Shown: piece after piece, positions 24,072 through 34,158 of the stretch
How positions within the stretch are numbered: position 1 is the first letter of the stretch
Layout of the letters: every line of letters starts with the position of its first letter
Assembly: GCF_000495475.1 (NCBI RefSeq)
Contig: NZ_ASGZ01000027.1
Location: 1 to 52,450, forward strand
Direction of reading: 5' to 3'
Origin: Candidatus Halobonum tyrrellensis G22
GTDB lineage: Archaea > Halobacteriota > Halobacteria > Halobacteriales > Haloferacaceae
DNA: 52,450 bases
Notes under the pieces: model-generated
Seen by the model: only the letters and a program-made list of their open reading frames with translations
Database searches by the model: none
What the model was told of the DNA's origin: nothing
Translations under genes and position numbers: made by a program

Positions 24072-25154
24072 TTACGCCCCGTCCTCGAAGACGAACGTCC
24101 CGTCCCGCTGGACCACCTCGCCGTCCACCTCGATGGTCGACGCCTCGGACATGTCGACGATCATGTCGACGTGTTCGGCGCTCTCGTTCACCTCGTTGCC
24201 CTCGCCGACGCACTCGGGGTAGGCGCTCCCGACCGCCATGTGGACCGTGTCGCCCATCTTCTCGTCGAACAGCATGTTGTACGTGAACCGGTCGATGGCG
24301 CGGTTCATGCCGATCCCGAGTTCGCCCAGGTAGCGGGCGCTCTCGTCGGTGTCGAACACGCCGTCGAGGACTGCCTCGTTGCGCGCCGCGGAGTACGACT
24401 CCACGCGGCCCGCCTCGAAGCGGACGCGCACGTCCTCGATCTCGCGGCCCTGCCGGTAGAGCGGCATGTCGAAGTGGACCTCGCCCTCGACGCTGTCGCG
24501 GACGGGCGCGGTGAACACCTCGCCGCCGGGGAGGTTCTTCTCGCCGGTGTCGTTGACGGCGGTGTTGCCCGCGACCGACATCGTCACGTCGGTCCCCTCG
24601 CCCGAGCGGATGCGGATCTCGTCGGCGTCGTCGACGACGTCGACCATCTGCTCTTGGAACTCACCTTGCGCCTCCCAGTCGAGCGAGACGGCGTCGTAGA
24701 CGAAGTTCTCGTACGCCTCGGTGCTCATGCCCGCGAGTTGGGCGTGCCCCGCGGTGGGGTACTGGGTGAGACACCACCGCTTCGAGAGGCGTTCGCGCTG
24801 GACCGGCCGGGTCGCGCGGTTGTGCGCGGCGGTCGTCGCGGGGTCGATGTCCGCCTTCTCCGTGGCGTTCGCTCCGCCGCGGGCGATCACGACCGCGTCG
24901 GCGTTCTCGTAGAGCGCGAGTTCGTGGTCGGGCGTCTCGAACTCGTCGTCGCGCGCGCGGAGGAACGCCCGTTCGGCGCGGTCGGAGTTGTTGAGGTACA
25001 CCGGGTTCGCCCCGCGGTCGCCCGCGAGTTCGTGGACGGCGACCGCGAGGTCCTCCGCCTCCGCCGGCAGCAACACCACGAGGTCGTCGCCCGGTTGCAG
25101 GTCGACCGAGTGGTCGACGATCGTCTCGGCGTGTTCCCGTACTCTGGGGTCCAT
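24072..25154 (-). CDS. Aminopeptidase, M29 (thermophilic aminopeptidase) family
   Basis: This 360-residue metallopeptidase removes N-terminal amino acids. M29 enzymes bind two metals through Glu, His and Asp residues; here the C-terminal half carries the expected motifs (LGELGIGMNRAIDRFTYNM, DEKMGDTVHMAVGSAYPE, and ESAEHVDMIVDM). The N-terminal domain begins DPRVREHAETIVDHSVDLQPG, typical of the family. The ATG at 25154 has an AT-rich box (25177-25183) about 27 bases upstream. It lies downstream of alaS on the same strand with a 77-base gap, so it is probably a separate transcript. Confidence 0.92.
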   Translation of the reverse strand: MDPRVREHAETIVDHSVDLQPGDDLVVLLPAEAEDLAVAVHELAGDRGANPVYLNNSDRAERAFLRARDDEFETPDHELALYENADAVVIARGGANATEKADIDPATTAAHNRATRPVQRERLSKRWCLTQYPTAGHAQLAGMSTEAYENFVYDAVSLDWEAQGEFQEQMVDVVDDADEIRIRSGEGTDVTMSVAGNTAVNDTGEKNLPGGEVFTAPVRDSVEGEVHFDMPLYRQGREIEDVRVRFEAGRVESYSAARNEAVLDGVFDTDESARYLGELGIGMNRAIDRFTYNMLFDEKMGDTVHMAVGSAYPECVGEGNEVNESAEHVDMIVDMSEASTIEVDGEVVQRDGTFVFEDGA

Positions 25155-25231
25155 CGTCTCACGGTCCCGCGCCGACGGATTACGGTTTTCGGAACCGCGG
25201 CCCGAGCGGTCGGTCGGACGCCGCCGGGGTC

Positions 25232-28000
25232 TCAGGCGTTCAAGACGGCCTGGAGCACGTCGGGCGCGTCGTCGAGCGCGTCGTCGAGCGCGTCCACGTC
25301 CGGGCCGCCGCCCTGCGCGAAGTCGGGCGGGCCGCCGCCGCCGCCGCCGACGCGGCCCGCGAGTTCGCTCACCACCTCGCCGGCGTTGACGCCGACGCCG
25401 TCGGGGACCGCCACCACCACCGTCGCGGAGCCGTCCGCGCCCGAGCCGAGCACCGCCACCTTCCCCTCGTCGACGAGGGCGTTGGCGGTCGCGCGCAACT
25501 GGTCGGCGTCGGCGTCCATCCGCCGGACAACCGCGGTGGTGCCGTCGAGCTCCACCTCCTCGCCGCCCGCCTGCGCGCGCAGTTCCGCGAGTTCGTCCTT
25601 CAGGCGGTCGATGGTCTTGCCGCGCTCCTTCCACTCGCCGAAGAACCGCTCTGCGGTTTCGGGCACGTCGTCGGGGTCGACGTCGAGCGTCGCCGCGGCG
25701 TCGTACAGCGCGTCCTCGGTGCGGTGGGTGGCGTCGACGGCCGCCTCGCCCGCGGCGAACACGATGCGCTCGACGCCGTCCTGCACCGGTTCCGTCTTGA
25801 GCACCTTGATCGTCCCGATGTCGCCGGTTCGGGAGACGTGGGTGCCGCCACACGCCTGGACCTCCTCGCCGACGGTGACGGTCCGGATGCGCTCGCCCGG
25901 CGGGATACCCCCTTGATACAGGTCGAAGCCGTGCGCCTCCTGGGCCTCGTGGCGGTCGGGCCACGCCGACTTCACCGGGACGTTCCGGCGCACCAGGTCG
26001 TTGGCCACCCGCTCTATCTCCTTGACCTGCTCGCGTCCGACCCGCTCGTAGTGGCTCACGTCGAGCCGCGAGGAGTCGAGCCCCTTCTGGGCGCCCGCCT
26101 GCCGGACGTGCTCGCCGAGCACCTCGCGGGCGGCCGCGCCGACGATGTGGGTCGCGGTGTGGTGTCGCATCAGCCGCCACCGCCGCTCGGCGTCGACCTG
26201 TCCGCGGACGAACTCCCCCTTGCCGGGGTCGGCGTCGGTCCGGTGGACGACGACGCCGTCGTGGCTCTGGACGTCCTCCACCTCGACGGTCGTGTCGTCG
26301 GTCGAGAGCGTCCCGCGGTCGGCGGGTTGGCCCCCGCCCTCGGGGTAGAACATCGTCTGGTCTAACACCACGTCGTACCCCTCCTCGCGGTCGAACACGT
26401 CGAGGACGACCGCCTCGAACTCGGTGCGCTCGGCGTCGTCGTAGTAGAGCCGCTCCGTCTCGGGCAGGTCGGCCAGCCGCTCGTCCGCCTCCGCCGCGCC
26501 GCCGAACCCGGCCGCCGAGTCGTGTCGCGACGCCACCAGCCCGTAGAAGTCGTCGGGCACCTCGACGGTCGCGCCGCGCTCCTCGGCTATCTCGCGGACC
26601 ATGTCGGGCTGGATGCCGTGGCTGTCGTACAGTTCGATCAGGTCGTCGACCGGGATGGGGTCGCCCGTGCCGGCGTACTCGTCGGCGAGCCCCTCGACCT
26701 TCCGGGCGCCGCGGTCGAGCGTCTTGCGGTACTTCTCCACCTCCGTGCGCACGATGTCGCGGATCGTGTCGCGGTTCTCGTAGCCCAGCCGCTCGGCTTG
26801 CATGTCGACGAGTTCGTCCAGCGGCGCGTCGACGCCGACGTTGTCGACGAGGCGTTTGGTCCGCCGGAGCACCATCCGCGCGAGGTAGCCCGTCCCGACG
26901 TTCGAGGGGACGATCTCGTCGCCGAACATGTACGCGAGCGTCCGGCAGTGGTCGGCGATGGCGTAGATGTCCTCCAGCGGACGGAGCAGCGAGGTGAGCC
27001 GCTCGGTCTCCACGCCGAGTTTGTCCGCGATGTTGTCGCGGGCGGCCTCGACGTCCTCCGCCTCGTCGATGTCGAGGTGGCCGGCGAGTTTGGAGGCGCG
27101 GTGGACGAGTTCCGCCTCGTCGTCGGTGAGTTCGACCCCCGCGTTCTCCTTGAGGAAGTCGATCGCGTCGGGGTAGACGGCCTCGTACACCGTCGGGGTG
27201 CCCTGGCTCATCCAGGTCCACCGCTCGAGCCCGTAGCCCGTGTCGACGATGTACGTGTCCATCTTCGAGTAGCGGTTGCCGTCCTTCATCTCGAACTCGC
27301 CGTCGTCGTCCTGCTCCATCGACATGAACACGAGCGTGGCGAGTTCGGCGCCCTTGTAGATCACCTCGATGGCGGGACCGGCGTTGCCGCCGCCGACCCA
27401 CGGGTCCTCGATGTACGTGATCTCCTCCAGATCCGCGCCCATCGACTCGAAGAGGCCGTCGCAGTAGCGGACGGTCTCGTCCTTCCAGTACACCTCGCCG
27501 GAGTAGGCGTACTCGTCGCCCACCTCCTCGCGGGCGTTGAACGCGTGGTGGGCCATCATCTCGAACGCCATCGTGTGTCTGCCGGTCTTGCCCACGTTGT
27601 CGATGTCCTGCATCCGGATGCACGGCTGGGAGATGCACAGCGGGTTGGCGGGCGGCGGCGTCTCGCCCGACGTGACCAGCGGCTGGAAGTCGTAGATGGA
27701 CGCCTGCGTGAGCAACACGTCGTCGCGCCAGCGGTTCGCGGCCACCGGGTACGGCTCGATCCGCTCGTGGCCGTTCGCCTCGAAGTACGAGAGGAACGCC
27801 TCGCGCATCTCGGTCAGCGTGTACGACTCCGCGAACCCGGGGTCGTCGATGAACGAGTAGTCCTCACAGGGCGGCTCGCCGCACAGTTCGCGCTCGGGGT
27901 CCCGCGTCCAGAAGTGGTCCCCACAGGCGGAACACTCCCGCCTGTGGAACCCCTCCTCCTCGAAGTACTCGAGGCGGTACTCCGCGCTGAGGTCGCTCAT
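25232..28000 (-). CDS. alaS: Alanyl-tRNA synthetase
   Basis: The enzyme charges tRNA-Ala. The 922-residue length is normal for archaea. The order is: N-terminal archaeal extension with Cys motif (CSACGDHFW), class II catalytic core (about residues 60-400), tRNA-recognition domain, editing domain with the zinc ligands ([12 protein letters not shown] and [13 protein letters not shown]) and a C-terminal dimerisation/DHHA1 domain. The last part ends in a glycine-rich segment ([19 protein letters not shown]), the normal DHHA1 signature. The ATG at 28000 lies 27 bases after a TTTTGG box on the minus strand (28022-28031). All catalytic parts look intact. Confidence 0.97.
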   Translation of the reverse strand: MSDLSAEYRLEYFEEEGFHRRECSACGDHFWTRDPERELCGEPPCEDYSFIDDPGFAESYTLTEMREAFLSYFEANGHERIEPYPVAANRWRDDVLLTQASIYDFQPLVTSGETPPPANPLCISQPCIRMQDIDNVGKTGRHTMAFEMMAHHAFNAREEVGDEYAYSGEVYWKDETVRYCDGLFESMGADLEEITYIEDPWVGGGNAGPAIEVIYKGAELATLVFMSMEQDDDGEFEMKDGNRYSKMDTYIVDTGYGLERWTWMSQGTPTVYEAVYPDAIDFLKENAGVELTDDEAELVHRASKLAGHLDIDEAEDVEAARDNIADKLGVETERLTSLLRPLEDIYAIADHCRTLAYMFGDEIVPSNVGTGYLARMVLRRTKRLVDNVGVDAPLDELVDMQAERLGYENRDTIRDIVRTEVEKYRKTLDRGARKVEGLADEYAGTGDPIPVDDLIELYDSHGIQPDMVREIAEERGATVEVPDDFYGLVASRHDSAAGFGGAAEADERLADLPETERLYYDDAERTEFEAVVLDVFDREEGYDVVLDQTMFYPEGGGQPADRGTLSTDDTTVEVEDVQSHDGVVVHRTDADPGKGEFVRGQVDAERRWRLMRHHTATHIVGAAAREVLGEHVRQAGAQKGLDSSRLDVSHYERVGREQVKEIERVANDLVRRNVPVKSAWPDRHEAQEAHGFDLYQGGIPPGERIRTVTVGEEVQACGGTHVSRTGDIGTIKVLKTEPVQDGVERIVFAAGEAAVDATHRTEDALYDAAATLDVDPDDVPETAERFFGEWKERGKTIDRLKDELAELRAQAGGEEVELDGTTAVVRRMDADADQLRATANALVDEGKVAVLGSGADGSATVVVAVPDGVGVNAGEVVSELAGRVGGGGGGPPDFAQGGGPDVDALDDALDDAPDVLQAVLNA

Positions 28001-28167
28001 TAGGGAGTGATGCCCGGTCGCCGTCCAAAAGGGTTCCGGGGCGCGTCGCCCCGGCGGGACGGCCGTGAACCGCCGCGAGCGCCGCCCGCACCCGATTCGC
28101 GGAGCGATAATCGGGGAGGGGAGTTTATACGTAGTTGAGCGGACACTCCGGCAGAGACGATACCGAT

Positions 28168-30948
28168 ATGACTGCCGTTCACACGCTACTCGTCGTCGGC
28201 CCGCCCAACCCGGTCGGCGACGCGCTCGAGGCACGCGCAGGCGTGGAGACCCGGCACGTCGGGGTCGACGGCGTCCGGGAGGCGCTGGCCGAACTCGACG
28301 ACGAGGGTGTGACGCCGACGGCGGCGGTGGTGTGCGGTGACGCCGCGGGGGCGCTCGACGACGCGAGCGTCGGCGCGCTTGGACGGCGGGGCGTCCCAGT
28401 GGTCGCGCTCGCGGACGACTCGCCGGAGGCGGCGTACGTCGACGGGTTCGTCGCCGACGCGGGCGACCCGCTCGACTGCCTGCTCCGGGAGGTGGAGTGG
28501 GCGGCGGCGGGCGAGACGCGGCTCCAACTCCGCGAGGCGCGCCGTCGCGTCACCAGCCTCCACGACGGCGCCGCCGAGATCGCGGCCGCGCCGAGCGTCG
28601 ACGACCTGTTCGAGCGGACCGCCGGCGTGATCCGGCGGGTGCTGTCGTTCGACCACAACTGGGTCGGGGTCCGCGAGGGCGACGCGTTCGCCGCCGTGAT
28701 AAAACAGGGGCGCGCGGAGGCGTACCCCGACCGGCTACCGCTCGACTACGGCGTCACGGGCGAGACGTACCGGCGGGGCGAGCCGATACTCGTGACCGAC
28801 GTGGAGGCGTGTGACGACCCGGCGGTCGACGTCGACGACCCCCACGACGAGATCCGGTCGTTCGTCAGCGTCCCGGTCGGCGAGTACGGCGTGTTCCACG
28901 CGGCGTCGACGCGGACGCACGCGTTCGACGAGCGCGACCGCGAACTCGCGGCGCTGCTGGCGACGCACGTCGCGCAGGCGTACGGCCGGCTGTGCGCCGA
29001 GGCGGACCTCCGGCGCCGCGAGACGAAGGTGACCCGGCTCCACGAGTCGATCCCCCGGCTGATCGACGCCGACACGGAGTCCGACCTGTTCGAACGGACG
29101 GTCGAAATCGCCGCGCGCGTGCTCGACTTCGACCGGTCGTACCTCCTGCGGTGGACGGGCGAGGCGTTCGTCCCCGTCGCCGGGACCGACGACGACGTGC
29201 CCGAGCGGGTGTCCAAGCGGGGCGTCCTCTGGCGGACGTTCGAGGAGGGGGAGCCGCGGCTCGTGACCGACACCCGCACCGACCCCGACGCGCGGCCCGA
29301 ACACCCGGAGACACGGTCGGCGATCAGCGTCCCGGTGGGCGACGACGCGGTGTTCCAGGTGCTGTCGGCCGAGCCGGAGGCGTTCGACGAGTCCGACGTC
29401 GGACTCGCTGAGCTTCTGGTCTCCTGTGTCGACGCGACCCGCGAGCGGGTCCGCTCGGAGGCGGCGCTCCGCGAGTCGCGCGGCGTCGTCGAGCGGCTCC
29501 ACGCCGCCGCCGCCGACATCGCCACCGCCGACACCGAAGCCGAGGTGGTCGAGCGCGCGGTCGGCGCCGCCGAGGGCGTCCTGGAGTTCGACAAGTGTGT
29601 GCTCATGTTCCACGAGGGGGAGACGCTGGTGCCCGTCGGTGCGTCCGCCGGCAGCCACCCCGACGGCGCCCGGCCGATGCACGTCTCGGAGGGGGTCGCC
29701 GGCAGGACCGCCCGCACGGGCGAGTCGGTGCTGATCGACCGGGTCGAGGAGTCGGCCGACGCCGACCCGGCGCGCGCGGAGTACCGGTCGGGTCTGAGCG
29801 TCCCGGTCGGCGACCACGGCGTCTTCCAGGCGGTCGGGACCGACCCCGGCGCGTTCGACGACGACGACGTCAACCGCGCGGAACTGCTGATGGCGCACGT
29901 CGCGGTGTCGATCGAACGGGTCCGCGCCCAGGACGGTCTCCGCGCGGAGCGCGACCGGCTGTCGGCGCTGTTCGAGAACGTCCCCGACGCCGCGCTCGCG
30001 TTCGAACTGGTCGACGGCGAGCCGGTGGTTCGCGAGGTGAACAGCAGGTTCGAGGAGTCGTTCGGCTACGACGCCGAGGCGGTGATCGGCGAACGGATCG
30101 ACGACCGGGTCGTGCCGGCCGACCCCGAGGCCGAGGCGGAGGCCGCCGAGATGAACGACCGGCTCGAACGCGGCGAGACGGTCCGCCGGGAGGTCCGCCG
30201 GCTCACCGCCGACGGCGAGCGCGACTTCCTCGTGTTCGTCGTGCCGCTGACGGGCGACGAGACCAACGTCGGCGGCTACGCAATCTACTCCGACATCACC
30301 GCGCGTAAGGAGCGCGAACGCGAGTTGGAGCGGCAGAACGAGCGGCTCGACGAGTTCGCGTCGGTGGTGAGCCACGACCTCCGCAACCCGCTGTCCATCG
30401 CCGACGGCTACCTCGAACTCGCGCGCGAGACCGGCGACCCCGAGCACTTCCGGACGATAGACGATGCCATCGACCGGATGCGCACCCTGGTCGACGACCT
30501 GCTCGCGCTCGCGCGGGAGGGTCGGGTGGTCGGCGACCCCGAGCCGGTGGCGCTCGACTGGGCCGCCGAGGGCGCGTGGAACAGCGTCGAGACCGCCGAC
30601 GCGCGCCTCGACGCGTCGGCCGCCGAGGGGGTGACGGTGTCGTCGGACCCCGAACGGCTGCGCGAACTGTTCGAGAACCTGTTCCGCAACGCGGTCGAAC
30701 ACGGCGGCGACGGCGTGTCGGTCCGCGTGGCGGCGACCGGACGGGGGTTCGCCGTCACCGACGACGGCCCCGGCATCCCCGACGCCGAGTGCGAGCGGGT
30801 GTTCGACGCTGGCCACACCACCACCGACGGCGGGACCGGGTTCGGTCTCCCCATCGTCCGGCGCATCGCCGAGGCGCACGGCTGGACCGTCCGCGTGACC
30901 GACGGCGGGGCGGGCGGCGCGCGCTTCGAGTTCGAGACGAGCGGGTAG
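28168..30948 (+). CDS. Sensor histidine kinase with three GAF domains and one PAS domain, 926 aa
   Basis: A cytoplasmic (no membrane segment) haloarchaeal sensor kinase. Order: a receiver-like domain (about residues 1-110) that lacks the acidic pair, three GAF domains (about 130-280, 288-430 and 440-595), PAS (about 600-720), HisKA with phospho-His 736 (SHDLRNPL), and the HATPase domain ([27 protein letters not shown]). The three GAFs share a conserved phrase ([36 protein letters not shown]), so they arose by duplication. GAF ligands are unknown. TTTATA (28124-28129) gives a short leader of about 15 bases. No response regulator is adjacent. Confidence 0.92.
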   Translation: MTAVHTLLVVGPPNPVGDALEARAGVETRHVGVDGVREALAELDDEGVTPTAAVVCGDAAGALDDASVGALGRRGVPVVALADDSPEAAYVDGFVADAGDPLDCLLREVEWAAAGETRLQLREARRRVTSLHDGAAEIAAAPSVDDLFERTAGVIRRVLSFDHNWVGVREGDAFAAVIKQGRAEAYPDRLPLDYGVTGETYRRGEPILVTDVEACDDPAVDVDDPHDEIRSFVSVPVGEYGVFHAASTRTHAFDERDRELAALLATHVAQAYGRLCAEADLRRRETKVTRLHESIPRLIDADTESDLFERTVEIAARVLDFDRSYLLRWTGEAFVPVAGTDDDVPERVSKRGVLWRTFEEGEPRLVTDTRTDPDARPEHPETRSAISVPVGDDAVFQVLSAEPEAFDESDVGLAELLVSCVDATRERVRSEAALRESRGVVERLHAAAADIATADTEAEVVERAVGAAEGVLEFDKCVLMFHEGETLVPVGASAGSHPDGARPMHVSEGVAGRTARTGESVLIDRVEESADADPARAEYRSGLSVPVGDHGVFQAVGTDPGAFDDDDVNRAELLMAHVAVSIERVRAQDGLRAERDRLSALFENVPDAALAFELVDGEPVVREVNSRFEESFGYDAEAVIGERIDDRVVPADPEAEAEAAEMNDRLERGETVRREVRRLTADGERDFLVFVVPLTGDETNVGGYAIYSDITARKERERELERQNERLDEFASVVSHDLRNPLSIADGYLELARETGDPEHFRTIDDAIDRMRTLVDDLLALAREGRVVGDPEPVALDWAAEGAWNSVETADARLDASAAEGVTVSSDPERLRELFENLFRNAVEHGGDGVSVRVAATGRGFAVTDDGPGIPDAECERVFDAGHTTTDGGTGFGLPIVRRIAEAHGWTVRVTDGGAGGARFEFETSG

Positions 30949-31054
30949 CGGGCGCACACCGGTCCGCCCCGCGCCGCGCGGCTCGGACCGTCGGTCGTCG
31001 CGCGGGGCGAACGCGCGGAGCGATTTTATCACACGCGGGCGCGTCACCTCCCGT

Positions 31055-31564
31055 ATGGACACACCGACCCGGACGGCGACCCGCGACCCCGCAGACCGCC
31101 TCGACGGCCCGCTGGGACTGGTCGCGCTCGTCGTCGCGGTCAACCTCGTCGGCAGCGCGCCGGCGCTGCTCGCCGGTCCCGACTCCGCGTGGTTCGCCGC
31201 GCTCGACAAACCCGCCATCTACCCGCCGTCGGTCGTCTTCGGTATCGTCTGGACCGCGCTGTTCACGCTCCAGGCGACCGCGCTGTGGCTCGTCCTCCGC
31301 GCCGACGCGGGCCGCGACCGGCGAGCGGCCGTCGCGCTGTTCGTCGTCCAGTTGGCGGTCAACCTGACGTGGACGCCGGCGTTCTTCGCGCTGCAGGACC
31401 TGCAGGTCGCGCTGGGGATCATCGGCCTGCTGTTCGTCCTCGTCGCCGCCACCCTCGCCGCGTTCGGGCGGGTCGACCGCCGGGCGGCGCTGCTGGTGGT
31501 GCCGTACCTCGCGTGGGTCGCGTTCGCGGGCGTGTTGAACTACCGGTTTCTGGTGCTGAACTGA
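31055..31564 (+). CDS. tspO: TspO/MBR-family membrane protein
   Basis: TspO is a five-helix membrane protein that binds porphyrins and similar ligands. The 169-residue length fits. Diagnostic segments are PAIYPPSVVFGIVWTALF (the PxxxFxxxW region), NLTWTPAFFALQDLQVAL and LAWVAFAGVLNYRFLVLN. A tail of about 20 residues precedes the first helix. TTTTAT (31024-31029) stands 28 bases before the ATG, so the transcript should be leaderless. It sits between a sensor kinase and threonine aldolase as a single gene. A role in pigment or oxidative-stress physiology is known for relatives; no specific role can be read here. Confidence 0.9.
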   Translation: MDTPTRTATRDPADRLDGPLGLVALVVAVNLVGSAPALLAGPDSAWFAALDKPAIYPPSVVFGIVWTALFTLQATALWLVLRADAGRDRRAAVALFVVQLAVNLTWTPAFFALQDLQVALGIIGLLFVLVAATLAAFGRVDRRAALLVVPYLAWVAFAGVLNYRFLVLN

Positions 31565-31633
31565 CCGCGAGAACGGGATCGAGCGGAGAACGGGAGACGA
31601 AGCCGAGAGGGAGTGCGGGGCGCGGCCCGCCGC

Positions 31634-32659
31634 TCAGGCCGCCGCGACGGCGGTCTCGATCCGGTCGAGCGCCGCCTCCACGTCGGCCTCGCTCACGTCG
31701 AGGTTGGTACACAGCCGGCAGGTGTAGTCGCCGAACGCCGAGAACGCCACGTCGCGCTCCTTGCAGGCCGCGGACAGTTCCTCGCCCGTGAGTCCCGCGG
31801 CCTCGCTGTCGACCATCACGATGTTCGTGTCGGGGTCGGACGCCGACAGCCCCTCGATCTCGTTCAGCCCCTCGGCGAGTCGCGCCGCGTTGGCGTGGTC
31901 GTCGGCGAGTCGGTCGACGTTCTCCAGTGCGAGCAGGCCGGGCGCGGCGATTATCCCCGCCTGCCGCATCGCGCCGCCGAACAGCTTTCTGGTGCGCCGG
32001 GCGCGGTCGACGAACGCCTGGTCGCCCGCGAGCACCGACCCGACGGGCGCGCCGAGCCCCTTCGAGAGGCAGAACATCACCGAGTCGACGCTCTCGGTCA
32101 TCGCCTCGGGGTCGGTGTCGAGTGCGACGCAGGCGTTGAGGAAGCGCGCGCCGTCGAGGTGGACCGGCACCCCGAGGTCGTGGGCGGCGTCGGCCGCCGC
32201 GTCGATACGTTCCTTGGGGACGGCGACGCCGCCGCGGGAGTTGTGGGTGTTCTCCAGACACAGCAGCCCCGTGCCGGGCCGGTGGAGGTCCTCCGCGACG
32301 TACCCCTCGCGGACCTGCTCGGGGGTGGGGACGCACCGCTCGCCGAAGTCGAGCGTGCGCGGCTGTACCTGTGACAACTGGGGGATGCCGCCGAGTTCCC
32401 ACTTGTAGACGTGCGCCTGCGCGTCACAGAGCAGTTCCTGCCCGCGGTCGGTGTGGACCCGGATCGCCGCCTGGTTGCCCATCGTGCCCGAGGGGACGTA
32501 CAGCGCGTCGTCCATCCCCGCCAGGTCGGCCGCGCGGCGTTCGAGTTCGTTCACGGTCGGGTCGTCGCGGTAGACGTCGTCGCCCACCTCGGCGGACGCC
32601 GCCGCCTCGCGCATCTCGTCGGACGGCGTGGTGACCGTGTCCGAGCGGAGGTCGATCAT
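31634..32659 (-). CDS. ltaE: Low-specificity L-threonine aldolase (PLP-dependent)
   Basis: The enzyme cleaves threonine (or allo-threonine) to glycine and acetaldehyde, with pyridoxal phosphate. The 341 residues carry the family start IDLRSDTVTTPSDEMREA, substrate and PLP-binding motifs (PSGTMGNQAA, HLDGARFLNA) and the PLP Lys at K200 in FCLSKGLGAPVGS. The C-terminal domain is complete (YTCRLCTNLDVSEADVEAAL). A GATATTT box (32684-32690) lies 27 bases before the ATG. The gene is single, with a large gene-free region upstream. Confidence 0.93.
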   Translation of the reverse strand: MIDLRSDTVTTPSDEMREAAASAEVGDDVYRDDPTVNELERRAADLAGMDDALYVPSGTMGNQAAIRVHTDRGQELLCDAQAHVYKWELGGIPQLSQVQPRTLDFGERCVPTPEQVREGYVAEDLHRPGTGLLCLENTHNSRGGVAVPKERIDAAADAAHDLGVPVHLDGARFLNACVALDTDPEAMTESVDSVMFCLSKGLGAPVGSVLAGDQAFVDRARRTRKLFGGAMRQAGIIAAPGLLALENVDRLADDHANAARLAEGLNEIEGLSASDPDTNIVMVDSEAAGLTGEELSAACKERDVAFSAFGDYTCRLCTNLDVSEADVEAALDRIETAVAAA

Positions 32660-32777
32660 ACGCGGAGGGTGGCGGCTGGGGCGGAAATATCGCGCGGTCC
32701 CCGGTCGATGTTGCTCGTTATTCGACGGTACGAGTGGGAGGGGAGTGACGACCGCGGGACCCCGTGTGACGACCCCA

Positions 32778-32930
32778 GTAGCCGCGACTACGACGGCGAC
32801 GGTGGCCTCGAAAGCCCCCGCGCGCTCCGCTCCCGCGGCTCGCCGCGCTCCTCGCTTCGTTCGCTCCGCTCACTCCGCTGCGGTGCTCGCGTCGCCGGGG
32901 TTCGCGGAGCGCGCGGCCCCTTTCAGTCCC
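32778..32930 (+). repeat. Structured element, copy A
   Basis: Order on the plus strand: GTAGCCGC (32778-32785), a 14-base block CCTCGAAAGCCCCC (32806-32819), an 11-base arm (32820-32830), a 73-base centre, a perfectly complementary arm (32904-32914) and GGCCCCTTTCAGTCCC (32915-32930). Arm to arm is 95 bases. The 73-base centre matches copy B at 58 of 73 positions without gaps. The arms differ from those of copy B at 7 of 11 positions yet stay fully paired. Confidence 0.85.
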
Positions 32931-33032
32931 ACCCGGAGGGTCGGCGGGTCGAGCGCCGCCGGCCGACACCCCGGCGTGACGCGTTCCGTTCGGGTGTCCG
33001 GACGGCGACGCCCGGTAGGGAGTCGTCGGGGG

Positions 33033-33176
33033 GGGATTGGAAGGGGCCGGGGCGTGGACGAAGCACGGCGACGCAAGCACCGCAGGCGAGGGAGCAGTGC
33101 GACCGAGCCGAGGAGCACAGCGAGTCGCGCGAGTCCACGCCCCGGGGGCTTCCGAGGTGGTCGTCACTGCGGCTAC
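33033..33176 (-). repeat. Structured element, copy B (inverted relative to A)
   Basis: Read on the minus strand it has the same order as copy A: GTAGCCGC (33169-33176), CCTCGGAAGCCCCC (33144-33157), an 11-base arm (33133-33143), a 73-base centre, the complementary arm (33049-33059) and GGCCCCTTCCAATCCC (33033-33048). Arm to arm is again exactly 95 bases. It ends 80 bases before the alpha/beta hydrolase start. Confidence 0.85.
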
Positions 33177-33255
33177 CGAATACACCTCACCGGGAGAACG
33201 CGCGGACCGGGAGCCGTCGAATACAAACCCCCGTCTCACGAACCACCGGACCAGA

Positions 33256-34077
33256 GTGCCGTACGCCACCAACGGAGACGCGCGGATATACTACGAGACC
33301 CACGGGGCGGCGTACGCCGACGACGACGTGGACGCCGTCGCGCTCTGTGGCGAACTCGGCTACGGCCCCTGGCAGTGGGGGTGGCAACACGCCGCGCTCG
33401 CCGGCCCGTACGAACTCGTCGTGCCCGCGACCCGCGGCACCGGCGACCCGGACGCGGACGCCCGGTCGGACGCGCCGCCCGGCCCGTGGTCGGCGGCGGA
33501 CCTCGCGGCCGACCTCGAAGCGGTGCTCGCGGACGCGGGCGTCGACTCCGCCCACCTCGTCGGCGTCGGCCTGGGCGGCTGTGTCGCGCTGACCGCCGCG
33601 CTCGACCCGGCCGTCTCGTCTCGCGTCGCCGACCTCGCGCTCGTCGGGACCGCCGCGTCCGGCGGAGCGCTCGCGCCCGACGCGCTGTGGGCCGACCCCG
33701 ACGACGCCGACGAGGCGGAGGCGTCGCTGGCGGCCGCGCTGTCGGCCGACTTCCTCGCCGACCAGCCCGACGTGGCCGAGCGAATCGCCGACTGGCGCGC
33801 CGCGGAGGACGCCGACCGCGAGTCGTGGGAAGCCGCGCGGGCCGCGCTCGACGGGGTCGACCTGAGCGACCGGCTCTACGAGGTGACGAACCCGGCGCTC
33901 GTGCTCCACGGGAGCACCGACGCGGTCTGCCCGCCCGAACGGGGCCGGGCGCTCGCGGAGGGGCTCCCCCGCGGGCGGTTCGAACCCGTGGTTGGCGCGG
34001 GCCACCTCGCGAACGTCGACGACGCGCCGACGGTCAACGACCGGCTGCTGGCGTTCTTCGGGACCGACCGGGAGTAG
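33256..34077 (+). CDS. Alpha/beta-hydrolase-fold protein lacking the usual nucleophile Ser, 273 aa
   Basis: An alpha/beta-hydrolase fold is clear from its order of strands. The nucleophile elbow reads VGVGLGGCVAL where active hydrolases have GxSxG, so Gly stands in place of Ser. The downstream acid (HGSTDAVCPP) and His (GAGHLANVDDAP) are kept. Related haloarchaeal proteins also show this elbow, so a non-hydrolytic or unusual mechanism is possible. Between the fold halves a helical cap (DDADEAEASLAAALSADF) is seen. The GTG at 33256 has an AATACAA box about 33 bases upstream. It lies next to structured element B. Confidence 0.85.
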   Translation: MPYATNGDARIYYETHGAAYADDDVDAVALCGELGYGPWQWGWQHAALAGPYELVVPATRGTGDPDADARSDAPPGPWSAADLAADLEAVLADAGVDSAHLVGVGLGGCVALTAALDPAVSSRVADLALVGTAASGGALAPDALWADPDDADEAEASLAAALSADFLADQPDVAERIADWRAAEDADRESWEAARAALDGVDLSDRLYEVTNPALVLHGSTDAVCPPERGRALAEGLPRGRFEPVVGAGHLANVDDAPTVNDRLLAFFGTDRE

Positions 34078-34158
34078 CCCGTCGCCCGCCGGGACGGGAC
34101 ACCGGAAGGACTGGCGGCGGCGCAAACCCTTTTCCCGCCGTCTCGCCCATGCGTGCCC

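Larger units (their letters stand above)
32660..33255. other. 596-base gene-free region with two inverted structured elements
   Basis: No protein gene is supported here. Open frames exist on both strands but have repetitive, unconvincing translations and cross the repeats. The region contains the ltaE promoter on the left, the two elements at 32778-32930 and 33033-33176, and the hydrolase promoter on the right (AATACAA at 33220-33226). The spacer between the elements (32931-33032) shows nothing that I recognise. Confidence 0.75.

Noticed and set aside
32668-33255. Protein-coding frames across the structured elements
   Set aside because: Open frames exist on both strands but are Arg/Ser-rich or shift between the two copies. 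The conserved feature is the stem pairing and spacing.
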